Shown here: positions 53,392 through 61,333 of the stretch, piece by piece
Layout of the letters: each line of letters starts with the position of its first letter
How positions within the stretch are numbered: position 1 is the first letter of the stretch
Assembly: GCF_021534965.1 (NCBI RefSeq)
Contig: NZ_CP091037.1
Location: forward strand, 1,156,501-1,220,500
Reading direction: 5' to 3'
From: Muricauda sp. SCSIO 65647
GTDB lineage: Bacteria; Bacteroidota; Bacteroidia; Flavobacteriales; Flavobacteriaceae
DNA: 64,000 bases
The notes under the pieces: generated by a model
Database searches by the model: none
What the model was told of the DNA's origin: nothing
Seen by the model: the letters and a program-made list of their open reading frames with translations, nothing else
Made by a program: the position numbers and the translations under genes

Positions 53392-55971
53392 TTACTTAGA
53401 ATGGGGGATCTCAACCAATTCATGAACATCCTTGTCTCTAAAATTTTCAATTTCCAGGATAGATGCTAGTTTTGTTCTAAACCAATGAGTTTGTGACAAT
53501 TCATCCACTTTCAGCTGGAATTTACTAATGATGGTCTTGTCAAATCTATTTTTCATATCATAGGCCTTTAGGAAGATTTCCAAATCATCTGACTCTAAAT
53601 AATTTATAATTTCATTCTCATTGGCCTTATCACATAATTTGTCCGCATCTATCTTAAACTCTTGATAAGAGTCTCTTGATTTCTTAAAAATTGATATTAT
53701 TTGATTTTTATTCTTATTCTTCTGGTCAATAATTTCCTTGATGTATCCTTGTTTGTCAAAATTGCTAAGTCCTAATTCATTTATGTTCTCAGGATGATAT
53801 AAATAATTTTCAAAACAATAGTAATTAAGAATATAGTAGTTTGGATATTTTTTTCGTATTCTTTCAATTTCCGAATCCACTAGAAAATCTCGGTCTCGGA
53901 GTCCATATAAATCAGGATTGGTTTTTATCTTAATGAATACCGCATTACTATTGTTCTCAGGGAAAAACTTGGTGTTTTCAAAATAGATTCCATTCAAAAC
54001 TTCCGCATTTTTATTTTCGCAAACGACTATTTTTTCTTGATAAAGCGACTTCTTTGCCATGTCGCTTGTTAAATCAAATACTGATACTTCCTGCAGACTA
54101 AAATCACACCGAATTTTAACTATGTCGTTCATTTCGTATCTTCTAAGCAACTTATATTTATAGAAATGAGGTGTTTGGCTAGAAACGCATAGAGGGCAAG
54201 TACATGGTATCATCTCATTTACTGATAATTTATTGAAATCATTATGAATCTCATTGATGTTTTTTCTAATGAGATATAAAAACTCTCTTTTATTATCCCC
54301 CTTTAGCTCTATAGTTATTCTATTCTGAAAATATTTTTCTTTGATTAATGCAAAAGTGTTTTCATATTTTAATATAACCCCATAACGCCAATACTCATTT
54401 TCATGGATGTCAGCATTCATTTTTACAATCAACCTTGCCAAAATACCTTTTGGCATGAATTTGTATCTAAATTCAAATTTTGTGTTTTCTTCAGTTGAAT
54501 TCCATTCGTATTCAACTTCATCTACTGGTAGTAGTCTTGGCACTAAATATTCACCATTATCTAGTTCAAAACACAAATCGAATTTTTTATTCTTCATAAG
54601 AGAAATTAACTCTCTTATTTTGGCTTTGTGCTCATCGTCAGACCAAATTCTTAGTATATCTTCATGATTAAACCGACCATTTTGACTTATCACTTTTCTG
54701 TCATCGAGAATTTTGTAAACTCCCCTTGTTATCCATTCATGATTTAAAATGACTAAATCCCTTAATTCTATGTCATCTTGAAAGTGAATAATGACACCTA
54801 AGTCATGGAAATACTCACTTAAGAAAAGTGCACTATCTTCTTTCCGATAGTATTTTTTGCATAATTCTAAGTAATCATCTCTGCTTATATAGTCTTTACC
54901 TTCTAATTTCAGGTTTTCGAGCTCTCCTCTTATATCGACCCATACTTTGGGTAGTGGGTTTCCTATATGTGGAAGTTCCGAGGCAACTCTTTTTAATTGA
55001 TCTTTAAAAACTTGAAAATCACTTTTATATTCTTTCTTCAGACTTATCTTATGAAAGGAAATAATATTATTGAAAGCTGCTTTATATTCTTTGAATGGGA
55101 GTTCCTTTGTTGGTTGGTCACATTTGTTCAAAACCATCATTACTGGGCTTTTATCTCCCAAAAGTTTTATTACATTCAACCAATAGAAGAAATCATCATG
55201 ACTATCTTCTTTACGTGATTCTGTCACAAGTAAATAGATGGATCTTTTAGTTAGGAAGAACTGATGTGTTGAATGATAAATTTCCTGCCCTCCGAAATCC
55301 CATATATTTATTTGGAAATCTCTATCAATATCTGAGTTTATCTCAATTATTTCTTTCTTTGGGATTACCCATCTATTAATATTGATTCCTTCAGTACTTT
55401 GTTCATTCTCTAATACATAATCATCTTCAATTAATGCTCGGGAAAGACATGTCTTACCTACTCTCCCTTCACCCACTATTATCAGTTTTACTTCATATAT
55501 AAAATCTTGTTCTTTTAATTCTTTAAAGAAATTTCTAATCGAATCAATGCCTCTTGCTACTATTTCTGGAGGCAACATATCAAAAGGGTTTCCCGAAATA
55601 GCCAACTTTTCCAAGTCTTCCATATTGGCAATCTTCTCAGGCAACTCTTTTAGTTGATTGTTTTCTAGATTCAAATATTTGAGTCGGTAAAGATTTGCCA
55701 CTTCATCGCTAATTTTATTGACTCTATTGTTCTCTAAGTTTAGTCGTGATAGTCTGCTTATATCTGATATTCTATCTGGAACCTCTGTGATTTTATTTCT
55801 TTTACTCTCTTCTAAATAGTCATCATTTCCTAAGTCAATCGCAACTATATCTGGATGATTGAATAGTTCTTCTGGTATGGAACTCAGACCGCAATTGCGT
55901 AGGTTGACAACCTGCCAGCCATGCACAGTCACATTTTTCATGGTTTCCTCTATTTTGCGCTTGTCTAACAT
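53392..55971 (-). CDS. LRR-Roc-COR protein with a TOPRIM-like (DUF4435-like) C-terminal region
   Basis: The 859-residue protein has leucine-rich repeats (about 18-135), a Roc-type Ras-like GTPase (about 158-330) with P-loop GEGRVGKT (167-174), STEGIN, DFGGQE (225-230) and NKCD (282-285), and a COR-like region (about 340-560; LSEYFHDLGVIIHFQ, LVILNHEWITRGVYKIL, VPRLLP). A CTCPLC cluster (about 590) could bind zinc. The C-terminus shows IVVCENKNAEVLNGIYF (about 647-663), GLRDRDF with DxD (about 690) and YYCFENYLYHPENI, which resemble the E...DxD active site of TOPRIM/DUF4435 proteins. It may couple a GTPase switch to nucleic-acid cleavage, perhaps in phage defence; this is inference. Confidence 0.88.
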   Translation of the reverse strand: MLDKRKIEETMKNVTVHGWQVVNLRNCGLSSIPEELFNHPDIVAIDLGNDDYLEESKRNKITEVPDRISDISRLSRLNLENNRVNKISDEVANLYRLKYLNLENNQLKELPEKIANMEDLEKLAISGNPFDMLPPEIVARGIDSIRNFFKELKEQDFIYEVKLIIVGEGRVGKTCLSRALIEDDYVLENEQSTEGININRWVIPKKEIIEINSDIDRDFQINIWDFGGQEIYHSTHQFFLTKRSIYLLVTESRKEDSHDDFFYWLNVIKLLGDKSPVMMVLNKCDQPTKELPFKEYKAAFNNIISFHKISLKKEYKSDFQVFKDQLKRVASELPHIGNPLPKVWVDIRGELENLKLEGKDYISRDDYLELCKKYYRKEDSALFLSEYFHDLGVIIHFQDDIELRDLVILNHEWITRGVYKILDDRKVISQNGRFNHEDILRIWSDDEHKAKIRELISLMKNKKFDLCFELDNGEYLVPRLLPVDEVEYEWNSTEENTKFEFRYKFMPKGILARLIVKMNADIHENEYWRYGVILKYENTFALIKEKYFQNRITIELKGDNKREFLYLIRKNINEIHNDFNKLSVNEMIPCTCPLCVSSQTPHFYKYKLLRRYEMNDIVKIRCDFSLQEVSVFDLTSDMAKKSLYQEKIVVCENKNAEVLNGIYFENTKFFPENNSNAVFIKIKTNPDLYGLRDRDFLVDSEIERIRKKYPNYYILNYYCFENYLYHPENINELGLSNFDKQGYIKEIIDQKNKNKNQIISIFKKSRDSYQEFKIDADKLCDKANENEIINYLESDDLEIFLKAYDMKNRFDKTIISKFQLKVDELSQTHWFRTKLASILEIENFRDKDVHELVEIPHSK

Positions 55972-56115
55972 TTATTTCACTTTTATTTTAATTATATGGT
56001 GTAAAGAAATAATCATCTCTCAAACTAACTAGTTGTTTGACAAATGCTTAAATATCGCTAAAGACTTACAGAATAAAAATTAGGGATGATTTTCATTTTT
56101 GGAAATAGCCAATAA

Positions 56116-56142
56116 ATCGATAAAGTGTAAGAATTTATCGAT
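56116..56142. repeat. Inverted repeat upstream of fic
   Basis: ATCGATAAA (56116-56124) and TTTATCGAT (56134-56142) are perfect 9-bp arms around a 9-nt spacer, about 97 bp before the fic start. It could be an operator, for example for autoregulation through the C-terminal winged helix of Fic, or a hairpin. It is not part of the stretch shared with the pseudogene. Confidence 0.5.
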
Positions 56143-56204
56143 ATCGAGTAAGATAAAACATCATTCTGAGCTAATTTCATTTATTAATCAACTCATATTT
56201 TTAT

Positions 56205-56212
56205 TATTTTTG
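56205..56212 (+). promoter_or_regulatory. Possible -7 element of the fic promoter
   Basis: TATTTTTG matches the Bacteroidota -7 consensus TAnnTTTG, 26 bp before the fic ATG. The -33 position reads TATT, a weak match to TTTG. Confidence 0.35.
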
Positions 56213-56238
56213 AGCCAAATAAGATTTTCAATCGGCTC

Positions 56239-57330
56239 ATGCACTATAATTGGCAACAAAAAGATTGGCCCAGTTTTCAATATCAAACTACTGATATTGA
56301 AGATATGCTCTTTGATTTTGCCCAACGAACCGGGCGTATTAGTGGTGTATTGGAGGGGCTTTCCGAAACCGAGCAAACCGAAGCTATTATAAACCTTATG
56401 GTTTCAGAGGCAATAAAAACCTCAGAAATCGAAGGAGAGTATCTGAGTCGAAACGATGTTATGTCTTCCATTCGCAGGAACTTAGGACTGAATCCAGAAT
56501 TACCTCTAATGAAGGATAAGAGAGCTGAGGGAGTGGCCGAATTTATGCTAGCTGTCCGAAATGACTATTTAAAACCATTAACAAGTCAGATGCTGTTTGA
56601 TTGGCATAGGATGTTAATGAAGGGCAACACTCAAATTCAAGTAGGCCAATGGCGTACCCACGATGAACCCATGCAAATTGTTTCAGGAGGTATGGGTAGA
56701 GAGGTAGTTCATTTTGAAGCACCTCCTTCAAAGGAAGTGCCTACTGAAATGGATGGTTTTATACAGTGGTTCAATACCTCTCAAACCGAAATCAAAAAAC
56801 CTATTATTCGTTCAGCTATTGCCCATCAATATTTTGAAACTATTCACCCTTTTGAAGATGGTAATGGTAGAATTGGCAGAGCAGTGGCAGAGAAAGCACT
56901 TTCGCAAAGTATAGGTCGCCCAGTGCTTTTCAGTTTGTCCAAATCCATTGAGGGAAATAAGAAAACCTATTATGATGCCTTACAAAGGGCGCAACGTTCC
57001 AATGAAATTACTGCTTGGATAAACTATTTTGTCCGAACGGTTTTGGATGCCCAAATCGATGCTGAGCAAGAAATTGAATTCACCTTAAAAAAGACCAAAT
57101 TCTTTGACAAACACAAAGATGAACTCAATGAGCGTCAACAAAAAGTAGTTCGTAGGATGTTGGAAGAAGGCCATCAAGGCTTTGAAGGTGGAATGAACGC
57201 CCGTAAATACGTATCACTCGCGAAAACCTCCAAAGCAACAGCCACAAGAGATTTACAAGACTTAGTGGCAAAAAGCATTTTCAAACCTATTGGTGGAGGG
57301 CGGAGTACGAAGTATGAAATCAATATCTAG
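56239..57330 (+). CDS. Fic family protein with DUF4172 N-terminus
   Basis: The 363-residue protein probably transfers AMP from ATP to protein hydroxyl groups. It has a DUF4172-type N-terminus (NWQQKDWPSFQYQ), the inhibitory motif TSEIEGE (class II: S/TxxxEG, about 58-64), the catalytic HPFEDGNGRIGR (about 203-214) and a C-terminal winged helix (YVSLAKTSKATATRDLQDLV). Start and catalytic residues are intact, unlike the fragment at 38683. In such proteins the inhibitory glutamate restrains activity until a signal. It stands alone between the Roc gene and an AraC regulator; no antitoxin partner is visible, and none is needed when the inhibitory helix is in the same chain. Confidence 0.94.
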   Translation: MHYNWQQKDWPSFQYQTTDIEDMLFDFAQRTGRISGVLEGLSETEQTEAIINLMVSEAIKTSEIEGEYLSRNDVMSSIRRNLGLNPELPLMKDKRAEGVAEFMLAVRNDYLKPLTSQMLFDWHRMLMKGNTQIQVGQWRTHDEPMQIVSGGMGREVVHFEAPPSKEVPTEMDGFIQWFNTSQTEIKKPIIRSAIAHQYFETIHPFEDGNGRIGRAVAEKALSQSIGRPVLFSLSKSIEGNKKTYYDALQRAQRSNEITAWINYFVRTVLDAQIDAEQEIEFTLKKTKFFDKHKDELNERQQKVVRRMLEEGHQGFEGGMNARKYVSLAKTSKATATRDLQDLVAKSIFKPIGGGRSTKYEINI

Positions 57331-57409
57331 GCTATCCAAATAAGGTTCTACATAACTTCAAAAGTTCATTTAGAGATTATACAAAGAAAATTACTTCAAG
57401 GGCTAAACG

Positions 57410-58228
57410 TTATGATCCATAAAACAAATTGGAGACATAATAAGCCCCATGATGTTCCGAGGAAGTGATAAATTTTTGAAAAGCTGTGGGAGACATAGAC
57501 GTCTGCTCTTTCATATCATGGATAAAATGGGATTGGTCATAGTATCCATCGGGAACGATGTAATCCAAGCTTTTCCCATTCAAAAGTTTGAACATATGGC
57601 TTTGCATTTTAACCACCTTGGAATAAGATTTAAGAGTTAATCCTAAATGTTTTTGGAACAATTGCTGTAATCGTCTTTTGCTAAGGTTTAGCTGACCGTT
57701 TACTTGACCAATGGATATATTTCCCTCATTGGTCATTATGTTTTGGAGTACAAAGAGAATTCGTGGATCAACATTGGAATCTTCTTTCTGTTCGCTGAAC
57801 AACCTGATGATTTCGTTAAGCACAAAGCTACTCTCCAAATCTGAACTAATAAGAGTTTCCAAACGTTCTGCCAAATACTTGGAAAAACTATCTACAGGTA
57901 CACGAAGATCTTTAAATTCATGAGCGGACAACCCCGTCAAATAGGGTATTGCGTAGGGCTGCAATTGAATCGTGATGGCTCTCTTGATAACTCGCATGTT
58001 CAACTCAAAAGGATGGATTGAATTGCCCGACAAATAGGAGGTAGTTTCCAAAACATTCCCCTTGTGATCCTCAATTGAAAACTTTGTTCCAGAAACAACA
58101 TTGATATAAGGGTACCCTGTGGGAAAGGCCTTAACATGGATGTCAAACCCATTGCTTTCTTCCACTATCCATGCATTGCGTATGAACAAGCTTGAAATCT
58201 TATCTAACTGTGCTGGAATAATTTGCAT
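57410..58228 (-). CDS. AraC-family transcriptional regulator
   Basis: The 272-residue protein has a variable N-terminal domain and an AraC-type double helix-turn-helix at the C-terminus (about 165-262; ISIGQVNGQLNLSKRRLQQLFQKHLG and YYDQSHFIHDMKEQTSMSPTAFQKF). It is divergent from an SRPBCC gene cluster, which it may control. Confidence 0.92.
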   Translation of the reverse strand: MQIIPAQLDKISSLFIRNAWIVEESNGFDIHVKAFPTGYPYINVVSGTKFSIEDHKGNVLETTSYLSGNSIHPFELNMRVIKRAITIQLQPYAIPYLTGLSAHEFKDLRVPVDSFSKYLAERLETLISSDLESSFVLNEIIRLFSEQKEDSNVDPRILFVLQNIMTNEGNISIGQVNGQLNLSKRRLQQLFQKHLGLTLKSYSKVVKMQSHMFKLLNGKSLDYIVPDGYYDQSHFIHDMKEQTSMSPTAFQKFITSSEHHGAYYVSNLFYGS

Positions 58229-58480
58229 ATGGTAAAATACAAAATTGAAGGTTACAGGACTCGGTACCTTTCGTTTTTTTACAATACAGGGAATCCAAAA
58301 AACTGTTTATTTGTTTCAAGTAAGCGTTGACAAACGGGGAGGTCAATCAAAGACTCATCTGTGCCAGGTTGGATATCAAAATGAGAAACATTTGGATTGA
58401 TACTATAGTGCGGTTTCAAAAGTTTGGATAGAGGTGCTTCATGTATAAAAGCAGAATTTGGAAAAATAAAATGAATACAT

Positions 58481-58912
58481 ATGAAATATACTATCGAGAC
58501 AAGAATCAAAAAACCGTTGGAAGAAGTTCTTGAGCAATTCCATGAGCCTTCGAACTATATGAAATGGATGCCTGGAATTATCAGTCATCAAGTAACTTAT
58601 GGTAATAACAGGGAAGCTGGCTCTAAATCAATATTCAAATTTAAGGTGAATGGAAGGGATTTTGAAATTGAGGAAAGGGTCCTAAAAAATGAGGTACATG
58701 AAGTTGTTGCCGAATTTGTTTCAAATGGAACGATAAATACCCAAACCACTCAATTTTCCAAAATAGATGCCAACAATACCAATTATATCGTCAACGAATC
58801 ATTCAAATTACATGGGTTTATGAAAGTAATAGGATTTTTAATGCCCGGATCCTTCAAAAAACAGACCAAAGAGTTCGTGGAGGCCTTCAAGAACTTTGCA
58901 GAAAACAGATAA
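58481..58912 (+). CDS. SRPBCC-fold protein
   Basis: The 143-residue protein has the START/SRPBCC pattern: IETRIKKPLEEVLEQFHEPSNYMKWMPGI at the start and FLMPGSFKKQTKEFVEAFKNFAE in the C-terminal helix. Such proteins bind hydrophobic ligands. It is divergent from the AraC regulator and is followed by a truncated DUF3052 gene. Confidence 0.82.
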   Translation: MKYTIETRIKKPLEEVLEQFHEPSNYMKWMPGIISHQVTYGNNREAGSKSIFKFKVNGRDFEIEERVLKNEVHEVVAEFVSNGTINTQTTQFSKIDANNTNYIVNESFKLHGFMKVIGFLMPGSFKKQTKEFVEAFKNFAENR

Positions 58913-58993
58913 TAGGATGGGCGAAGGGCAGCTATCAATAATAAAGGAACAATTATCCAACTTGAGACCAATTTTAAAATCGCCAAAGAAAGA

Positions 58994-59182
58994 ATGAAAA
59001 AAAACGGTATTCTCTGGATAAGCTGGCCCAAAAAATCATCGAAAATAGAAACCGAACTTGACAAGTTCTACATATTGGAATATGGGCTTGCGAATGGATT
59101 GGTCGATACAAAGGTAGCGGCAATCGATGAAAACTGGAGCGGACATAAATTCGTTTACCGTGTTAAAGACAGAAAACAATAA
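58994..59182 (+). pseudogene. N-terminally truncated DUF3052 gene
   Basis: The frame encodes 62 residues with the C-terminal hallmark of DUF3052 proteins: GILWISWPKK, LANGLVDTKVAAIDENWSGHKFV. Full-length relatives are around 140 residues. The same frame is open upstream from 58916 and encodes a plausible extension (ETNFKIAKERMKK) but no start codon and not the N-terminal half. A deletion that removed the start between the SRPBCC gene and this segment would explain it. It could still be translated from the ATG at 58994. Confidence 0.68.
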
Positions 59183-59186
59183 AATC

Positions 59187-59666
59187 ATGAAAAGAACAGG
59201 GTTATTTTTACTTATTTGCTTTATTGGATTCCAAACCATCTTTGCCCAAGATTTTTTCGGTAAAGTATCGGGAAATCTTTGGGAAGGCACAGGGGAGTTA
59301 TTGGGAAGTGAGGCCACTTTTCGTATGGAATGGGAACAGATATTAGATGGTAAATTTTACCAACTGAGTTTCCAAAACCAACGAGAAGAATCAAAAGAAT
59401 TTATTTTCAAAGCCATTGGCGTTTACAAAAAGAATGAAGACAATTTGATTAGTGGTACTTGGTTTGATTCAAGAGGGTTCTCATTTCCTCTCAAAGGTGA
59501 GGTTTCATCCGATAAGCTCATTATATTTTGGGGTTCACCTGAACTTGAAGAAGGAAAAACCATTTACACCATTAAAAACGATTCTACCATTTCTGTAGAA
59601 GATTATATTTTAAAAGATGGTGAACTAATAAAATTTGGAAACGCCAATTATGCACCAAACGATTAG
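59187..59666 (+). CDS. Exported protein of unknown function
   Basis: From the ATG at 59187 the 159-residue product has a clear signal peptide (MKRTGLFLLICFIGFQTIFA-QD). A start at 59127 would bury the signal behind 20 polar residues, so I reject it. The body is a beta-rich fold (GNLWEGTGELLGSEATFRMEW). No family is recognised. It overlaps the next SRPBCC gene by 17 bp. Confidence 0.72.
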   Translation: MKRTGLFLLICFIGFQTIFAQDFFGKVSGNLWEGTGELLGSEATFRMEWEQILDGKFYQLSFQNQREESKEFIFKAIGVYKKNEDNLISGTWFDSRGFSFPLKGEVSSDKLIIFWGSPELEEGKTIYTIKNDSTISVEDYILKDGELIKFGNANYAPND

Positions 59667-60075
59667 ATGGAAGCTTTGTTTGAAATCAAAGCCTAGCAAG
59701 GTGTTCTCATATCTGACCAGCACGGAAGGAATAGAGAAGTTTTGGGCGGAAAAAGCGGAAAAAAAAGATGGACATATTCAGTTTTCATTCCCGAACAAGC
59801 AAGTTTATAAGAGCAAAATTCTAAATCAAGAGGCAAACAAAAACTTCCGAATAGAATACTTTAACTCTATTGTTGATTTTAATCTTTCTGAAAACGAGCT
59901 AGGCGGAACGCTCATGGAATTGGTCAATTCCAATGTAGAACTAGAAGATTATCATGCTAATTATGCTGGCTGGGTGTCCGTGTTGATGACATTAAAGGCT
60001 GCTGTTGACTTTGAAGTAGATTTAAGAAACCATGATTCCCAAAAAACTTGGGATGATGGTTATATGGATAATTAA
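59650..60075 (+). CDS. SRPBCC/AHSA1-family protein
   Basis: The 141-residue protein has the START-like pattern RWKLCLKSKPSKVFSYLTSTEGIEKFWAEKAE and the C-terminal helix YAGWVSVLMTLKAAVDFEVDLRNHD. I choose the ATG at 59650; the frame opens at a TTG 15 bp earlier. It overlaps the exported protein gene, so the two are cotranscribed with the first SRPBCC gene. Confidence 0.8.
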   Translation: MHQTIRWKLCLKSKPSKVFSYLTSTEGIEKFWAEKAEKKDGHIQFSFPNKQVYKSKILNQEANKNFRIEYFNSIVDFNLSENELGGTLMELVNSNVELEDYHANYAGWVSVLMTLKAAVDFEVDLRNHDSQKTWDDGYMDN

Positions 60076-60122
60076 GTAAGTCTAGAAGTATAATGGAGTC
60101 TTTTTTGGCATAAGATTGTTTG

Positions 60123-60173
60123 AAAGCGAGCAAAACAAGATTTTGTGCTGAAAGTCCCAAATACTTACCCTTA
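60123..60173 (+). repeat. Interspersed repeat, copy 2
   Basis: Matches 49046-49095 at about four of five positions (shared words AGCAAAACA and TTTTGT). It follows the SRPBCC gene by about 50 bp. Confidence 0.45.
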
Positions 60174-60304
60174 AACTTAGTGCTGGATCCTGTTGGGATG
60201 GCATAGCGAATCGGGAGAATGAGCGAAAAATGCCATCCAAATAGGGCACTACTACTCTGCTTATTGAATTACTCGAAAGTTAACTTGAATTCTACTTTTT
60301 CATA

Positions 60305-60369
60305 AAAAATCTATCGATTCTATTGGGCTGAGCACATTTTTTAATAAAAAATGACTTGTACGGGATATT
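60305..60369 (+). repeat. Direct repeat with hairpin, copy 1
   Basis: About 65 bp starting AAAAATC, with GGGCTGAGCA before the 19-bp palindrome CATTTTTTAATAAAAAATG (60335-60353). Copy 2 lies 135 bp downstream. Confidence 0.55.
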
Positions 60370-60439
60370 TGCAATATTGACTATTATCCAAAACGAGTCA
60401 AACAAGGCGAATTAAAGTGAAGTTTTTGATTTTTACTGT

Positions 60440-60504
60440 AAAAATCACCTGATTTTACTGAGCTGGGCGCATTTTTACATTAAAAATGATTTAATGTAAT
60501 ATTC
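60440..60504 (+). repeat. Direct repeat with hairpin, copy 2
   Basis: About 65 bp starting AAAAATC, with GAGCTGGGCG before the palindrome CATTTTTACATTAAAAATG (60470-60488). The arms of the hairpin differ from copy 1 in a compensated way, so the structure is kept. Confidence 0.55.
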
Positions 60505-60710
60505 AATGCATAGCTTAATCAATTGAAAAACAATAAAATAAAATATCATAACATCGCATAGCGTGTTATCCTCTTGCTATTCCAAACCACTCCTTATCGT
60601 CGTCGTTTAGAATACAATTCAAAAACGGAAATAAACAAATTTTAGCAATACTCATTTAAAGCACTTTTTGATTTAATCAGAAGAATCTCAAAGTATCCTT
60701 GAATTTACAA

Positions 60711-60956
60711 CTAGGGTTTTGAAATGGGTCTGAACTTTTGGCAAAGGTTAAGATGTAAGATGGAATAAAAATGCTCATTAATTTCTATTTCAACTGACCA
60801 AATATCAATATCTGTTTGGTAATTCCTGTTTCCATCGATAAGTTTATATACCATGAAATCTTTGCAGTTGGACTTTATCAGTCGATTGATGGATTCTTCG
60901 TAGAGTAATAGAGCTTCTTCATCCATGCAGAGGAGATAGGTAATGTTATTCTCCAT
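60711..60956 (-). CDS. Small protein of unknown function
   Basis: The 81-residue product is soluble and acidic in its first half (DEEALLLYEESINRLIKS) with a beta-type second half. It is divergent from the XRE regulator, with about 130 bp between them, in the integrase-proximal part of the island where regulatory or excision genes often lie. No family is recognised. Confidence 0.55.
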   Translation of the reverse strand: MENNITYLLCMDEEALLLYEESINRLIKSNCKDFMVYKLIDGNRNYQTDIDIWSVEIEINEHFYSILHLNLCQKFRPISKP

Positions 60957-61083
60957 AGTTCAGTTTTAATCACAAATCGGATATTTTGTTGTCGTTGTTT
61001 TAAACTTTTACTGACAATACTACGAAAAAAATCACGCACCACAATGCGTAATTCATTAATTGGGATTTGATGAAATTCCCATC

Positions 61084-61314
61084 ATGACCCAGAAAGAGCT
61101 TGAGAAAAGGAGAAAATTGATAGGTGAACGTATAAAGGAACTAAGGTTAGGTTCTGGATATACTAGTTATGAGACTTTTGCAATTGATAATGGTTTTTCA
61201 AGGCGTGGTTACTGGGCTTTGGAAAATGGCAGTAATTTCAAGATTGATACCCTATCAAAAATTACTACCATTCATGGAATAACCTTGGAAGAATTCTTTA
61301 AGGGTATAAAGTGA
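61084..61314 (+). CDS. XRE-type helix-turn-helix regulator
   Basis: The 76-residue protein is almost entirely an XRE helix-turn-helix domain (LIGERIKELRLGSGYTSYETFAIDNGFSRRGYWALENG, ending LEEFFKGIK). I take the ATG at 61084; an upstream TTG at 61060 would add eight residues. It is convergent with the integrase gene (19 bp gap) and may control maintenance or excision of the island. Confidence 0.82.
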   Translation: MTQKELEKRRKLIGERIKELRLGSGYTSYETFAIDNGFSRRGYWALENGSNFKIDTLSKITTIHGITLEEFFKGIK

Positions 61315-61333
61315 TATTTTCAAACAGACAGTT

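Larger units (their letters stand above)
60076..60710. other. 635-bp non-coding region with repeats
   Basis: The region carries interspersed repeat copy 2 and two homologous repeats of about 65 bp at 60305 and 60440, each with a 19-bp hairpin. No gene is supported. It lies on the regulatory side of the island next to the XRE regulator and the integrase. Confidence 0.6.

Noticed and set aside
58279-58509. 76-codon minus-strand frame before the SRPBCC gene
   Set aside because: It overlaps the SRPBCC start and the divergent promoter region and has no family features.
60305-60504. CRISPR array
   Set aside because: Only two long, imperfect repeats with internal palindromes and no cas genes; spacing is 135 bp start to start.
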